43,023 bases of DNA from Streptococcus parasanguinis (GTDB taxonomy: Bacteria > Bacillota > Bacilli > Lactobacillales > Streptococcaceae). Numbering within the stretch: the stretch's first letter is position 1; each line of letters starts with the position of its first letter. The stretch is taken from the NCBI GenBank assembly GCA_018365265.1, contig JAGZKI010000013.1, positions 1 through 43,023 on the forward strand, given 5' to 3'. A program made the translations under genes and the position numbers. The notes under the pieces are model-generated. The model did not search any database and was not told where the DNA came from. It saw only the letters and a program-made list of their open reading frames with translations. Of the stretch, positions 7,832 through 15,988 are shown in pieces.

Positions 7832-9394
7832 ATGAAAAACAGGAAATTTGCCTATCTGCTCCTTGGAGCAGCTGCTTTAGCTGGCTTGACAGCTTGTGGA
7901 GCTTCCACAAATAAATCAAGCAATGACAAGAATGATGGAAATACCTTCAAGATCACGACCGTTCGTTGGTCGGATTGGGGGGAAGACTATCACAAAGGTT
8001 TTCTAGATGATTCAGCCAAGGAATCAGGTATCAAGATCAAATGGGATACCATGGTGGCTGCAGACTGGTCGGATAAGAAATCCGTTCTTGTTGCCAGTGG
8101 AGATTTACCAGACGCTTTCTTGGGATCCAATGCCTTCACGGATTCTGAAATCGCTCAGAACCAAAACATGTTCATTCCATTGGAAGACTTGATCAAGGAT
8201 AATATGCCAAACTTGAACAAGGCCTTTGAAAAAGAACCAAAATTAAAAGCCATGGTGACCAACCCAGATGGTCATATTTACAGCCTGCCTAAGAAATTGC
8301 CAATGCGGCCAATCGTCGGCAACCAGCTCTTTATTAATAAGAAATGGTTGGACAACCTTGGCTTGAAGATGCCCGAAACCTATGATGAATTGGTGACTGT
8401 TTTACAAGCCTTTAAGGATAAGGATGCTAATGGCAATGGGGATGTCAATGATGAAATTCCATTTGGTTCTGGTAACTTTGATCCGACCTTCTCTTATATC
8501 TTGCCATTCAACAACCGTCTGGGTGGAGATAATACCTATGAAATGTCCGTCAAAGATGGCAAGCCGGTCTATCTACGAACAGAAGAAAGTTATAAACAAG
8601 GGATAGCGGCTATGCATGAAGCCTACAAGAAAGGCTTGATCGACCCTGAACTCTTTACAGAAGATACCTCTATGTCTGTTGCCAAACGGATGGATAAGGG
8701 TGTGGCGCGTGTCGGTGTGTCAAGTGGTTGGACAGCAGATGCAACCTTCGGCCAACATGCTAGCGAATATGCTCCTCTCCCAGCATTGAAAGGCCCAGAT
8801 GGCAAACAATATGTCATTTCTGACCCAGATCATTTGAACTATGGACGAAATGAAATCCTGATCACGAATAAGTGCAAGGACCCTGCAAAATTGCTCAAAT
8901 GGTTGGATAAATTCTACAAGGATGATGCCAGCATCCAAAACTTCTATGGATCCTTTGGTATTGCGACTGAAAAAGATGGCGATAAGTACAAGGTCTTGGC
9001 TCCAAAAGATGGTAAATCAGCCGATGAATGGGCTTGGATCAATTCCCTTCGTGACTTTGGACCAAAATATGTGTCAGATGATATCAATAGTCATGTCGAC
9101 ATCGACCAAACACAAGGTGATGGCCTCAAATTGAAGATGGACAAAGAATTGAAACAATACGCTTTGCCAGCATATCCAAATGTCATCTACTCTCAAGAAG
9201 AATTGAACAAATTGTCCTCTATTTATGTCGATATCAACTCCTATGTTACCCAACAAGCTTCTAAATGGGTAGTCGAAGGGGGCGTCGAAAAGGATTGGGA
9301 CGATTACAAAGCAACATTGAAGAAGATGGGCATTGATGACTTTATGAAGATTCAACAGGATGCCTATGATCGTTACCAAAAAGAAGTGAAGTAA
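7832..9394 (+). CDS. Extracellular solute-binding lipoprotein (NgtS-like)
   Basis: A 520-residue substrate-binding protein. The signal peptide ends in lipobox LTAC with the lipidated Cys at residue 22, followed by a Ser/Asn-rich linker. The mature part is a large family-1 (LipO-type) binding fold with sugar-binding features such as TTVRWSDWGEDYH, GSNAFTDSEIAQNQ and LFINKKWLDNLGLKMPETYD. The size is larger than monosaccharide binders and fits LipO/NgtS proteins that capture complex glycans. The motif DKDANGNGDVNDEIPF resembles a calcium-binding loop. It lies third in the operon and is followed by a GC-rich hairpin that may protect its mRNA. Confidence 0.87.
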   Translation: MKNRKFAYLLLGAAALAGLTACGASTNKSSNDKNDGNTFKITTVRWSDWGEDYHKGFLDDSAKESGIKIKWDTMVAADWSDKKSVLVASGDLPDAFLGSNAFTDSEIAQNQNMFIPLEDLIKDNMPNLNKAFEKEPKLKAMVTNPDGHIYSLPKKLPMRPIVGNQLFINKKWLDNLGLKMPETYDELVTVLQAFKDKDANGNGDVNDEIPFGSGNFDPTFSYILPFNNRLGGDNTYEMSVKDGKPVYLRTEESYKQGIAAMHEAYKKGLIDPELFTEDTSMSVAKRMDKGVARVGVSSGWTADATFGQHASEYAPLPALKGPDGKQYVISDPDHLNYGRNEILITNKCKDPAKLLKWLDKFYKDDASIQNFYGSFGIATEKDGDKYKVLAPKDGKSADEWAWINSLRDFGPKYVSDDINSHVDIDQTQGDGLKLKMDKELKQYALPAYPNVIYSQEELNKLSSIYVDINSYVTQQASKWVVEGGVEKDWDDYKATLKKMGIDDFMKIQQDAYDRYQKEVK

Positions 9395-9422
9395 CAGGAG
9401 TCTAAATGGATTCAAGTAAGTT

Positions 9423-9447
9423 ACTCAGGGGCCTAAAGCCCCTGAGT
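9423..9447 (+). repeat. Intercistronic hairpin between lipoprotein and yesL-like gene
   Basis: A perfect 10-bp stem (ACTCAGGGGC / GCCCCTGAGT) with a 5-nt loop and no following T run. A second small dyad (CTTCC-GGAAG) follows at about 9450-9463. It is unlikely to be a strong terminator; it more likely acts as a partial attenuator or mRNA 3' end protector, keeping the binding protein more abundant than the next gene. Confidence 0.6.
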
Positions 9448-9499
9448 GCTTCCTTGGAGGAAGTGGAAGAAAATAGAGATGAAGAACAAGGAGAAGAAG

Positions 9500-10138
9500 A
9501 TGCAAAAATTATTTTCATTGGATGGACGCTTGGTCAAGACCTTGACCCGGTTGACAGACATCATTATCTTGAACACCTTGTTTATCGTTTGCTGCCTTCC
9601 GATTCTCACGATCGGTGCATCGCTTACGGCTTTAGCAACCATGTGGCACCGCTTGTTGAAAGGGGAAGATTCGGATCTCGTCTTTCATTTTTTCCGTCTC
9701 TTTCGCGCTAATTTCAAGCAAGCGACGGTGATTTGGCTGACTTGCCTAGGACTATCAGCCCTTCTTTATCTGGATTACTGTCTTTTTTCAAATACGGCCT
9801 TTTTAAGTGAGTATGGGATTTGGATCTTGCTTCCCTTTATCGTCCTTCTATGTGGAGGGATGACCTTGATCTTCCCTTATATTGGCCTCTTTGAAGACCC
9901 TACAAGAAAGGTCTGTCTGAATAGTTTCCTCATTGCTCTCTTAAATCCTATTCAAACCATCTTTCTTATCTTCTTCAATCTGGCAGTGATTTATATCAGT
10001 CTCAGTAGTCCTGAACGGTTACTGACAGCTATTTATCTCTTTACCTTTGGAGGTTTCGCTCTTTGGAGCTTCTTGAATGTCCGACTGACCGATCATATCT
10101 TTTCAAGGATCCAAGAAAGAGAAATCTTTGAAAAATAA
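9500..10138 (+). CDS. YesL family (DUF624) membrane protein
   Basis: A 212-residue integral membrane protein with about five spans and the opening FSLDGRLVKTLTRLTDIIILN typical of YesL/DUF624. Members accompany YesMN-regulated glycan importers, but their role is not known. The ATG at 9500 is chosen because AAGGAG sits six bases upstream; in-frame starts at 9446 (GTG, inside the hairpin) and 9479 lack a well-placed ribosome site. It is the last gene of the importer operon. Confidence 0.8.
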   Translation: MQKLFSLDGRLVKTLTRLTDIIILNTLFIVCCLPILTIGASLTALATMWHRLLKGEDSDLVFHFFRLFRANFKQATVIWLTCLGLSALLYLDYCLFSNTAFLSEYGIWILLPFIVLLCGGMTLIFPYIGLFEDPTRKVCLNSFLIALLNPIQTIFLIFFNLAVIYISLSSPERLLTAIYLFTFGGFALWSFLNVRLTDHIFSRIQEREIFEK

Positions 10139-10597
10139 AGTCAAGCAAGTGGGACGTATGTTTTACAGAATATTATTTAAATCGAATAAAGTTTCCTAGT
10201 TTTTAGGAAACGATAGAGAGTAGCACAACTTTTTTTGCTAAAAAACTAAGTGATGCTGAAAAGAATAAATGATATAGACTTTTAGCCTTATTCAAACATA
10301 TGCTGAAACTTTCCGCTGTGAGAAAAGTGCTAGAAACATAATTGTTTCTAGCACTCGGGAGTTTTGGAACTTTAGGTCCAAAACTAAGTCATGGAACTTC
10401 GAAGAAGTTCGCTGACGTCCGACCTCACCTAAGGAAAGTTTCTCTGGTGACTTTTTCTCAATCCGAAGTTTCCTAGAAAATCTAGGAAACTTTTTCTATT
10501 TCATAAACATTTCACATTTCTTTTCTATAATAACTATAACAAATGATGAAAGCGTCCACATTGTATTGTCGTGGACCTTGAAATGGAGGGTGAGATC
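10139..10597. other. Hairpin-rich intergenic spacer, 459 bp
   Basis: No gene was seen here. The spacer is packed with dyads: GTTTCCTA-N5-TAGGAAAC (10191-10211); a perfect 12-bp stem with a 4-nt loop (10327-10354); AGTTTTGGA/TCCAAAACT (10360-10385); GAACTT/AAGTTC (10394-10410); TCACC/GGTGA (10425-10450); and a 12-bp stem with T run (10466-10497). A -10 box TATAAT at 10526-10531 probably drives vex1, and GTCCAC/GTGGAC flanks the leader near 10554-10576. It may be a degenerate repeat element or a structured RNA. Confidence 0.6.
10466..10497 (+). terminator. Terminator-like hairpin upstream of vex1
   Basis: AAGTTTCCTAGA pairs with TCTAGGAAACTT around a 3-nt loop and is followed by TTTTTC. It could end read-through from the importer operon. 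Its core GTTTCCTA palindrome also recurs at 10191 and, degenerate, before vncR, so an operator role is a second possibility. Confidence 0.65.
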
Positions 10598-11860
10598 ATG
10601 CTCTTACAACAGGCAATCGCCTATATTTCTAGAAAAAGAACGAGGAATCTGGTCCTCTTTCTGATTCTGCTCTTAATCCTCTCTTGCTTGTATTTCTGTT
10701 TTTCACTGATGCAAGTAGGAGGAAGACTTGAGGATCATATCAAGCAGTCGGCTGGGACCAGCTTTGCCCTGACCAGTAAACAGGGGAATACTCCCTTTGC
10801 TCTGAAGGAAGCTGAAAAGGTGCAAGAGCTTTCTGGGGTAGGAGCCATGGTTCCTCAATATGAAAGTCCCGTTCGCATTCTTGGTAAAGAAGCGGTGACT
10901 GGGCAGCAGTCGGTAGAGCGGGATGATCTGGGTCAGGAAGCCAAGCAAGCGCTAGGCGCTGTCTTTACCCAGAAGACAGACCAGCACCTGGATTTCCGCA
11001 GTGGTAGTTTCCAACTGGTGCAAGGCAAGCACTTATCCGACAAGGCTCGCGGCCAGATCTTGATCCACCAAGAGTTGGCTAAGAAGAACAAGCTAAAGGT
11101 CGGAGATTCCTTGACCTTATCCAGCTTTCAGATGGGGGAGACTCCTGCCAAAGAGCAAACCTTTAAAATCGTTGGGATCTTTTTAGGTAAGAAACAGGAA
11201 AAATTCACAGGGATGACCTCAGACCTGAGTGAAAATCAAGTCTACCTCCCTTATGAGGATGCGACCAAGCTTCTTGGTCTCAGTCAGCAAGAAGTGACCC
11301 AGGTCACCTTTGGGGTCAAAGATCCTGAGAAAATCGATGCCCTCTTGAAGCAAGTCAAAAGCTTGGATCTGGATTGGCAATCTCTACGCGTGGTCGAAGA
11401 TCGCAAGGCCTTTGACCAGATGAAGGAATCCTCTCAGACCCTAGAAGGCCTGGTACGGATCATGATGATCGTCCTCCTGGTGACGGGAGCCGGTGCTCTA
11501 TCGCTTTTACTCAGTCTCTGGACACGGGAGCGGATCCATGAAATCGGGGTGCTTTTATCCATTGGGAAGAGCAAGGGCCGGATCTTTAGACAGTTCCTCT
11601 TAGAAGTGGTGCTGGTATCCTTACTAGCAGTGGTTCCGGCCTTTCTCATCGGGCGGATAGTCAGCCATCGTTTCTTAGAGCAGTTTGTCGGACAGACCGG
11701 TCAACAGCAGACCCTAGAATTACTCAACCAAATCCCTCAAGGCCTTTCCTTAGGAATTGCCTATGCTAGCCTCTTGTGCTTGATCCTTCTGTCGCTCGGT
11801 GCAACAACCAGCTTGATCTGGCGCAAGAGTCCAAAAGAAATATTAACAAAAATGAGTTAA
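10598..11860 (+). CDS. vex1: Vex1-like ABC transporter permease (FtsX fold)
   Basis: A 420-residue permease with an N-terminal membrane span (about residues 16-40), a large extracytoplasmic domain (to about 280) and three C-terminal spans in an FtsX-type domain (GVLLSIGKSKGRIFRQFLLE). The order permease-ATPase-permease-OmpR regulator-kinase is that of pneumococcal vex1-vex2-vex3-vncR-vncS. The ATG at 10598 has GGAGGG eight bases upstream; the in-frame GTG at 10571 is poor. The exported substrate is unknown; Pep27 export was proposed in pneumococcus and is disputed. Confidence 0.82.
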   Translation: MLLQQAIAYISRKRTRNLVLFLILLLILSCLYFCFSLMQVGGRLEDHIKQSAGTSFALTSKQGNTPFALKEAEKVQELSGVGAMVPQYESPVRILGKEAVTGQQSVERDDLGQEAKQALGAVFTQKTDQHLDFRSGSFQLVQGKHLSDKARGQILIHQELAKKNKLKVGDSLTLSSFQMGETPAKEQTFKIVGIFLGKKQEKFTGMTSDLSENQVYLPYEDATKLLGLSQQEVTQVTFGVKDPEKIDALLKQVKSLDLDWQSLRVVEDRKAFDQMKESSQTLEGLVRIMMIVLLVTGAGALSLLLSLWTRERIHEIGVLLSIGKSKGRIFRQFLLEVVLVSLLAVVPAFLIGRIVSHRFLEQFVGQTGQQQTLELLNQIPQGLSLGIAYASLLCLILLSLGATTSLIWRKSPKEILTKMS

Positions 11861-11875
11861 GGAGAAATGACACCT

Positions 11876-12508
11876 ATGTTAGAACTCAAACATGTATCCT
11901 ATAGTTACCAAAGCTACCAAGAAGAGATCTTCTCAGACGTGAACTATCAGTTCGCAAATGGGACATTTTACAGCATTATCGGTCAGTCTGGAGCAGGGAA
12001 ATCGACCCTCCTCTCCCTCTTGGCTGGACTGGATAATCCCAAGAAGGGGCAGGTTCTCTTTGATGGAGAGGACATCCAGACCAAAGGGTCTAGCTACCAC
12101 CGCAAGCACCATGTCTCCCTAGTCTTTCAGAATTACAATTTGATTGATTATTTGACGCCACTGGAAAATGTCCGCCTGGTCAACAAACAAGCTGGAAAAG
12201 ACATTCTCTTGGAATTGGGGCTGGACGAAACGCAAATCAAACGCAATGTCCTGCAACTATCCGGCGGGCAGCAACAACGGGTGGCCATTGCGCGTGCGCT
12301 CGTCTCGGAAGCACCTGTCATCTTGGCGGATGAGCCGACAGGAAACCTTGACGAACAGACAGCCGGTGACATCATTGCCATTTTGAAGAAGTTGGCCAAG
12401 GAACGCCAAAAATGTGTCATCGTCGTCACCCACAGCAAGGAAGTGGCAGAGGCCTCCGATGTGGTCTTGGAATTGAGTCGCCGTAGCCTCGTTGAGAAGA
12501 GCAAGTAA
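11876..12508 (+). CDS. vex2: Vex2-like ABC transporter ATP-binding protein
   Basis: A 210-residue ATPase of the LolD/MacB class. Walker A is GQSGAGKST at residues 36-44, the signature is LSGGQQQRVAIARAL, and Walker B with D-loop is VILADEPTGNLD. The ATG at 11876 is preceded by AAGGAG at 11 bases; an in-frame ATG at 11867 is too close to that site. It lies between two homologous permeases and energises their heterodimer. Confidence 0.88.
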   Translation: MLELKHVSYSYQSYQEEIFSDVNYQFANGTFYSIIGQSGAGKSTLLSLLAGLDNPKKGQVLFDGEDIQTKGSSYHRKHHVSLVFQNYNLIDYLTPLENVRLVNKQAGKDILLELGLDETQIKRNVLQLSGGQQQRVAIARALVSEAPVILADEPTGNLDEQTAGDIIAILKKLAKERQKCVIVVTHSKEVAEASDVVLELSRRSLVEKSK

Positions 12509-12520
12509 GGAGGGAATGCT

Positions 12521-13897
12521 ATGTTGCGAAATGCTTTTGCTTATATCACACGTAAATGGCCCAAGTCTCTCTTGCTCTTTGCCATCATTCTCCTCATGGG
12601 GACCTTGAGCTTGATCGGACTCTCCATGAAGGGAGCGACCCAAAAAGCTTCATCGGAAAGCCTGGGATCCATCACCAATAGCTTCTCCATGCAGATCAAC
12701 CGCAGGACCAATCCAGGAACCCCTCGGGGAGCTGGGAATCTCAGAGGAGAAGATATCGAAAAAATCAGCCAGGTAGAGGGGATCACCTCCTCCATCAAGC
12801 GGATCAATGCCATCGCAGATATCCTAGACCACGAGATCATTGAAACCGAAGAAACCCTACAAAACCAATCTCCAGAGCGGGCTAAGCACTTCAAGAATAC
12901 CTTGATGGTGACAGGGGTCAATGACTCTTCAAAAGAAGATAAGTTTGTCTCTGGAGCCTACAAGCTGGTCCAAGGGGAGCACCTGACGGATAAAGACAAA
13001 AACCAAATCCTCATGCATGAAGATTTGGCGAAAAAGAATGGCCTCAAGGTAGGCGATAAGGTGCGCCTCAAGTCCAATCTCTACGATGCTGACAATGAAA
13101 AAGGGGCCAATGAAACTGTCGAAGTGACCATTAAGGGTCTGTTCTCAGGAAAGAACCAAGCTCCTCTAACTTACGCTCAAGAATTGTATGAAGATACGCT
13201 CATTTCTGACCTAGATACAGCTGCCAAACTCTATGGCAACACTGTCCAAACAGCTACCTATGAAGATGCGACCTTCTTTGCCAAAGGGGATCAGGACCTG
13301 GATGCCTTGATCGAAAAAATCAAAGCCTTGGATATCCCATGGAATTACTTTGACTTGGTTAAGAGCTCTTCCAACTACCCAGCCTTGCAAAAATCCATCA
13401 GCAGCATGTTCCAAGTGGCGGACTACTTGTTTATCGGCAGCCTCATCTTTGCTAGCTTGCTTCTCACCCTTCTCCTTGTCTTGTGGCTCAATGCCCGTCG
13501 CAGAGAAGTGGGGATCTTGCTGGCTCTGGGACTCTCCAAGGTGCAGATTGCGGGACAATTCGTGGCAGAATTGGTCATGATTTCCATCCCAGCCTTCCTC
13601 CTTTCCTATGGAGTCGCAGGTCTTCTTGCCAAAGGAGTCGGAGATACGGTGCTTAAGAACGTAACCAGTGGCATTGCCAAACAAATGGCTCAAGAATCCT
13701 CTGCAGCCAACCTTGGTGGAGGAGCTGAGGCAGAAAGCTTCAGTAAGACCCTGACGGACCTCCATATGGACATCCAACCGAGCCAATTGTTGGTGATTGT
13801 TTTGGTTGGTGGCCTCCTCTTGATTCTGGTATCCATTCTTTCTTCACAATGGCTCTTGCATAAGAAACCAAAAGATCTCTTGGTGGATGTCGAATAA
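12521..13897 (+). CDS. vex3: Vex3-like ABC transporter permease (FtsX fold)
   Basis: A 458-residue FtsX-type permease and distant paralogue of the protein at 10598; both open with AY-I-RK motifs and share the phrase YKLVQGEHLTDK / FQLVQGKHLSDK. It has one N-terminal span, an extracytoplasmic domain and three C-terminal spans with REVGILLALGLSKVQIAGQFVAE. It follows the ATPase gene by 12 bases with AAGGAGG as ribosome site. Its spacing to vncR is 72 bases, which leaves no room for the pep27 gene found there in pneumococcus. Confidence 0.85.
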   Translation: MLRNAFAYITRKWPKSLLLFAIILLMGTLSLIGLSMKGATQKASSESLGSITNSFSMQINRRTNPGTPRGAGNLRGEDIEKISQVEGITSSIKRINAIADILDHEIIETEETLQNQSPERAKHFKNTLMVTGVNDSSKEDKFVSGAYKLVQGEHLTDKDKNQILMHEDLAKKNGLKVGDKVRLKSNLYDADNEKGANETVEVTIKGLFSGKNQAPLTYAQELYEDTLISDLDTAAKLYGNTVQTATYEDATFFAKGDQDLDALIEKIKALDIPWNYFDLVKSSSNYPALQKSISSMFQVADYLFIGSLIFASLLLTLLLVLWLNARRREVGILLALGLSKVQIAGQFVAELVMISIPAFLLSYGVAGLLAKGVGDTVLKNVTSGIAKQMAQESSAANLGGGAEAESFSKTLTDLHMDIQPSQLLVIVLVGGLLLILVSILSSQWLLHKKPKDLLVDVE

Positions 13898-13902
13898 GAG
13901 AT

Positions 13903-13931
13903 TGTTTCCTAAAATAGAAATAGGGTATAAT
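13903..13931 (+). promoter_or_regulatory. Promoter of vncRS with possible operator
   Basis: TTGTTT at 13902-13907 and TATAAT at 13926-13931 are 18 bp apart. The -35 overlaps GTTTCCTA-AAA-TAGAAAT, a degenerate version of the GTTTCCTA palindromes upstream of vex1. vncRS can thus be expressed independently of vex, with possible feedback. Confidence 0.55.
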
Positions 13932-13969
13932 AGGAGGTAGAAGAAGTTTCTTAGATAAAAGGAAAGTGT

Positions 13970-14623
13970 ATGAAGATACTAATCGTAGAAGATGAAGTCC
14001 TGATTCGCGAAGGGATGAGCGACTATCTCATGGAATGTGGTTATGAAGTCTTTGAAGCAGGAGATGGGCAGGAGGCCCTGGAGCTCTTTCACAGAGAAGC
14101 GCCGGATCTGGTCTTGCTGGATATCCAGCTCCCTATTCTCAATGGCTTGGAAGTGCTCAAGACTATCCGGAAGACCAGCTCGGTTCCTGTCCTCATGCTG
14201 ACAGCCTTCCATGATGAAGACTATAAGTTGACGGCCTTTGGAGAGTTGGCGGACGGCTACCTGGAAAAACCCTTCTCCTTGTCCCTCTTGAAGGTCCGTA
14301 TCGAAGCTATTTTTAAAAAGCTTCAGCCTTCCCGGGTCTTCACCTATGGAGAGGCACGAGTGGATTTTGAGAGCTATACAGCCAGCCTAGCTGGTCAAGC
14401 TATCTCCATGAATGCCAAGGAGTTGGAAATCTTGGGATACTTGCTCCAGCATGAAGGCAAGGCTCGGACTCGCTCTCAGATCCTCGATGCCGTCTGGAAG
14501 GAGACAGAGGAGATTCCTTTTGACCGGGTGATCGATGTCTATATCAAGGAACTACGAAAAAAACTAGAGCTGGACTGTATCGTCACGGTGCGCAATGTCG
14601 GCTATAAATTGGAGAGACCATGA
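13970..14623 (+). CDS. vncR: VncR-like response regulator (OmpR family)
   Basis: A 217-residue regulator with a receiver domain (phospho-acceptor D51 in LLDIQLP, K100 in YLEKPFS) and a C-terminal winged helix ending in RKKLELDCIVTVRNVGYKLERP. Length and neighbours match pneumococcal VncR. The ATG at 13970 has AAAGGA upstream. Its last four bases overlap the kinase start, so the pair is coupled. It probably regulates the vex genes and itself. Confidence 0.88.
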   Translation: MKILIVEDEVLIREGMSDYLMECGYEVFEAGDGQEALELFHREAPDLVLLDIQLPILNGLEVLKTIRKTSSVPVLMLTAFHDEDYKLTAFGELADGYLEKPFSLSLLKVRIEAIFKKLQPSRVFTYGEARVDFESYTASLAGQAISMNAKELEILGYLLQHEGKARTRSQILDAVWKETEEIPFDRVIDVYIKELRKKLELDCIVTVRNVGYKLERP

Positions 14624-15945
14624 CCAAACGGAGTATCTTTGCAAAGATCTTTCTGATCACCTTTGCCCTTTTCAGTAGCTTAGTCATCCTTCTACACGCT
14701 TCGGTTTACTTTATTTTCCCATCGACCTATATCGAGTCTCAGCGCCAGACGATTTTGAAGAAATCACAGGCCCTGGCCAAGAGTTTCCAAGGTCAGAAAG
14801 AAGGGACTATTGAGTCGGTCATTGATCTTTATTCCAAGACCAATGATATCAAGGTCTCGATCAAGGGCAAGGAAAAACAAAATGCCCTAGAGGTCAAGGA
14901 TGACCTTCTCGTGAACCCTGACAGCCAGAATAATTCTCTGGTCATTGAAGAGCGAAAAATCCAGACAAAAGAGGGGAAGGATTTGACCTTGCAATTCTTA
15001 GCAACCGTCGATTCCCAAAAGGAAGCGCGGGACATCAGTTTGGGCTTCCTTCCTTATAGTCTCCTTGCTTCCTTTGTTCTGTCTCTGATTGCCTCCTATC
15101 TCTATGCCCGCCTGATTTCTGCTCCGATCCTGGAGATCAAGCAGATGACCAAGCGGATGAAATGCTTGGATCGGACAGCTAGTCTCCCCATTCATTCGCA
15201 GGATGAGATCGGCGTCCTCAAGCAACAGATCAACGACCTCTATCACCATCTCCTAGAAGTGATCGACAATCTAGAGCAGCAGAAACAGGAAAATCTGAAG
15301 TTGGAGCAGATGAAGGTGGAATTCCTACGGGGAGCTTCGCATGAGCTCAAGACACCTCTAGCCAGCTTGAAGATTATTCTAGAAAATATGCGGGATAAGA
15401 TTGGCCGCTACAAGGATCGGGACCGCTACCTGTCGGTCTCCCTCGATATCGTCGATGAGATGAACCAAATCGTCCTAGAAATCCTGTCCCTGTCCTCTGT
15501 CCAAGAATTGGCCGGAGACAAGGAGTGGATCCAGCTGGATCAGGTCGTAGAGCAGATCCTCGACCAGTACAAGGTCTTGGCCCAATCTCGCTCGCTCACG
15601 ATTGACAATCAGATCCCAGCCAAACAAGTCTATATGGACCCAGCGATTCTAAAATTGGTCCTCTCAAATGTCATCAGTAATGCCGTTAAGCATTCGGATG
15701 CCGGTGGAGAGATCCAGCTCCGCCTCGAAGAGGAAGGGACGCACTTGGCGGTTGAAAATACCAGCCAGGAAATGGTAGAGACCGCTGAGATGCCAATGAC
15801 TGCTAGTCGCCAGAAGAAGGAAGGAGGCTTGGGACTCTTCGTCGTTCAACACTTGCTGGACCATGAAGAACTGACCTACCAATTTGATAAAACGGCTATG
15901 GGCTTACGCTTCCGCATGGAACTGCCCAAAGATCCTCAAGAATAA
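14620..15945 (+). CDS. vncS: VncS-like sensor histidine kinase
   Basis: A 441-residue kinase with spans at about residues 8-33 and 146-164 around a roughly 110-residue extracellular domain. A HAMP linker follows (SAPILEIKQMTKRM), then HisKA with H241 in GASHELKTPLASL. The HATPase has NVISNAVKH and GGLGLFVVQHLL. Length equals the pneumococcal VncS class. It overlaps vncR by four bases (ATGA). A perfect bidirectional terminator follows. The signal sensed is unknown. Confidence 0.88.
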   Translation: MTKRSIFAKIFLITFALFSSLVILLHASVYFIFPSTYIESQRQTILKKSQALAKSFQGQKEGTIESVIDLYSKTNDIKVSIKGKEKQNALEVKDDLLVNPDSQNNSLVIEERKIQTKEGKDLTLQFLATVDSQKEARDISLGFLPYSLLASFVLSLIASYLYARLISAPILEIKQMTKRMKCLDRTASLPIHSQDEIGVLKQQINDLYHHLLEVIDNLEQQKQENLKLEQMKVEFLRGASHELKTPLASLKIILENMRDKIGRYKDRDRYLSVSLDIVDEMNQIVLEILSLSSVQELAGDKEWIQLDQVVEQILDQYKVLAQSRSLTIDNQIPAKQVYMDPAILKLVLSNVISNAVKHSDAGGEIQLRLEEEGTHLAVENTSQEMVETAEMPMTASRQKKEGGLGLFVVQHLLDHEELTYQFDKTAMGLRFRMELPKDPQE

Positions 15946-15948
15946 AAA

Positions 15949-15983
15949 AACTAGCGAACAAGTGAAATGCTTGTTCGCTAGTT
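15949..15983. terminator. Bidirectional terminator between convergent operons
   Basis: AACTAGCGAACAAG pairs with CTTGTTCGCTAGTT around a 7-nt loop, with A-rich left and T-rich right flanks. It ends vncRS from the left and the ATPase gene from the right. Confidence 0.9.
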
Positions 15984-15988
15984 TGTAT

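Noticed and set aside
9406..9711. 101-codon plus-strand frame after the lipoprotein gene
   Set aside because: Overlaps the hairpin and the yesL-like gene in another phase; the YesL frame has the membrane-protein pattern and the ribosome site.
13211..13786. 191-codon minus-strand frame
   Set aside because: Antisense shadow within vex3; no ribosome site and no family resemblance.
13898..13969. Possible pep27 gene between vex3 and vncR
   Set aside because: The gap is 72 bp, shorter than a 27-codon gene, and AGGAGG at 13932-13937 is not followed by a usable start codon at normal distance.
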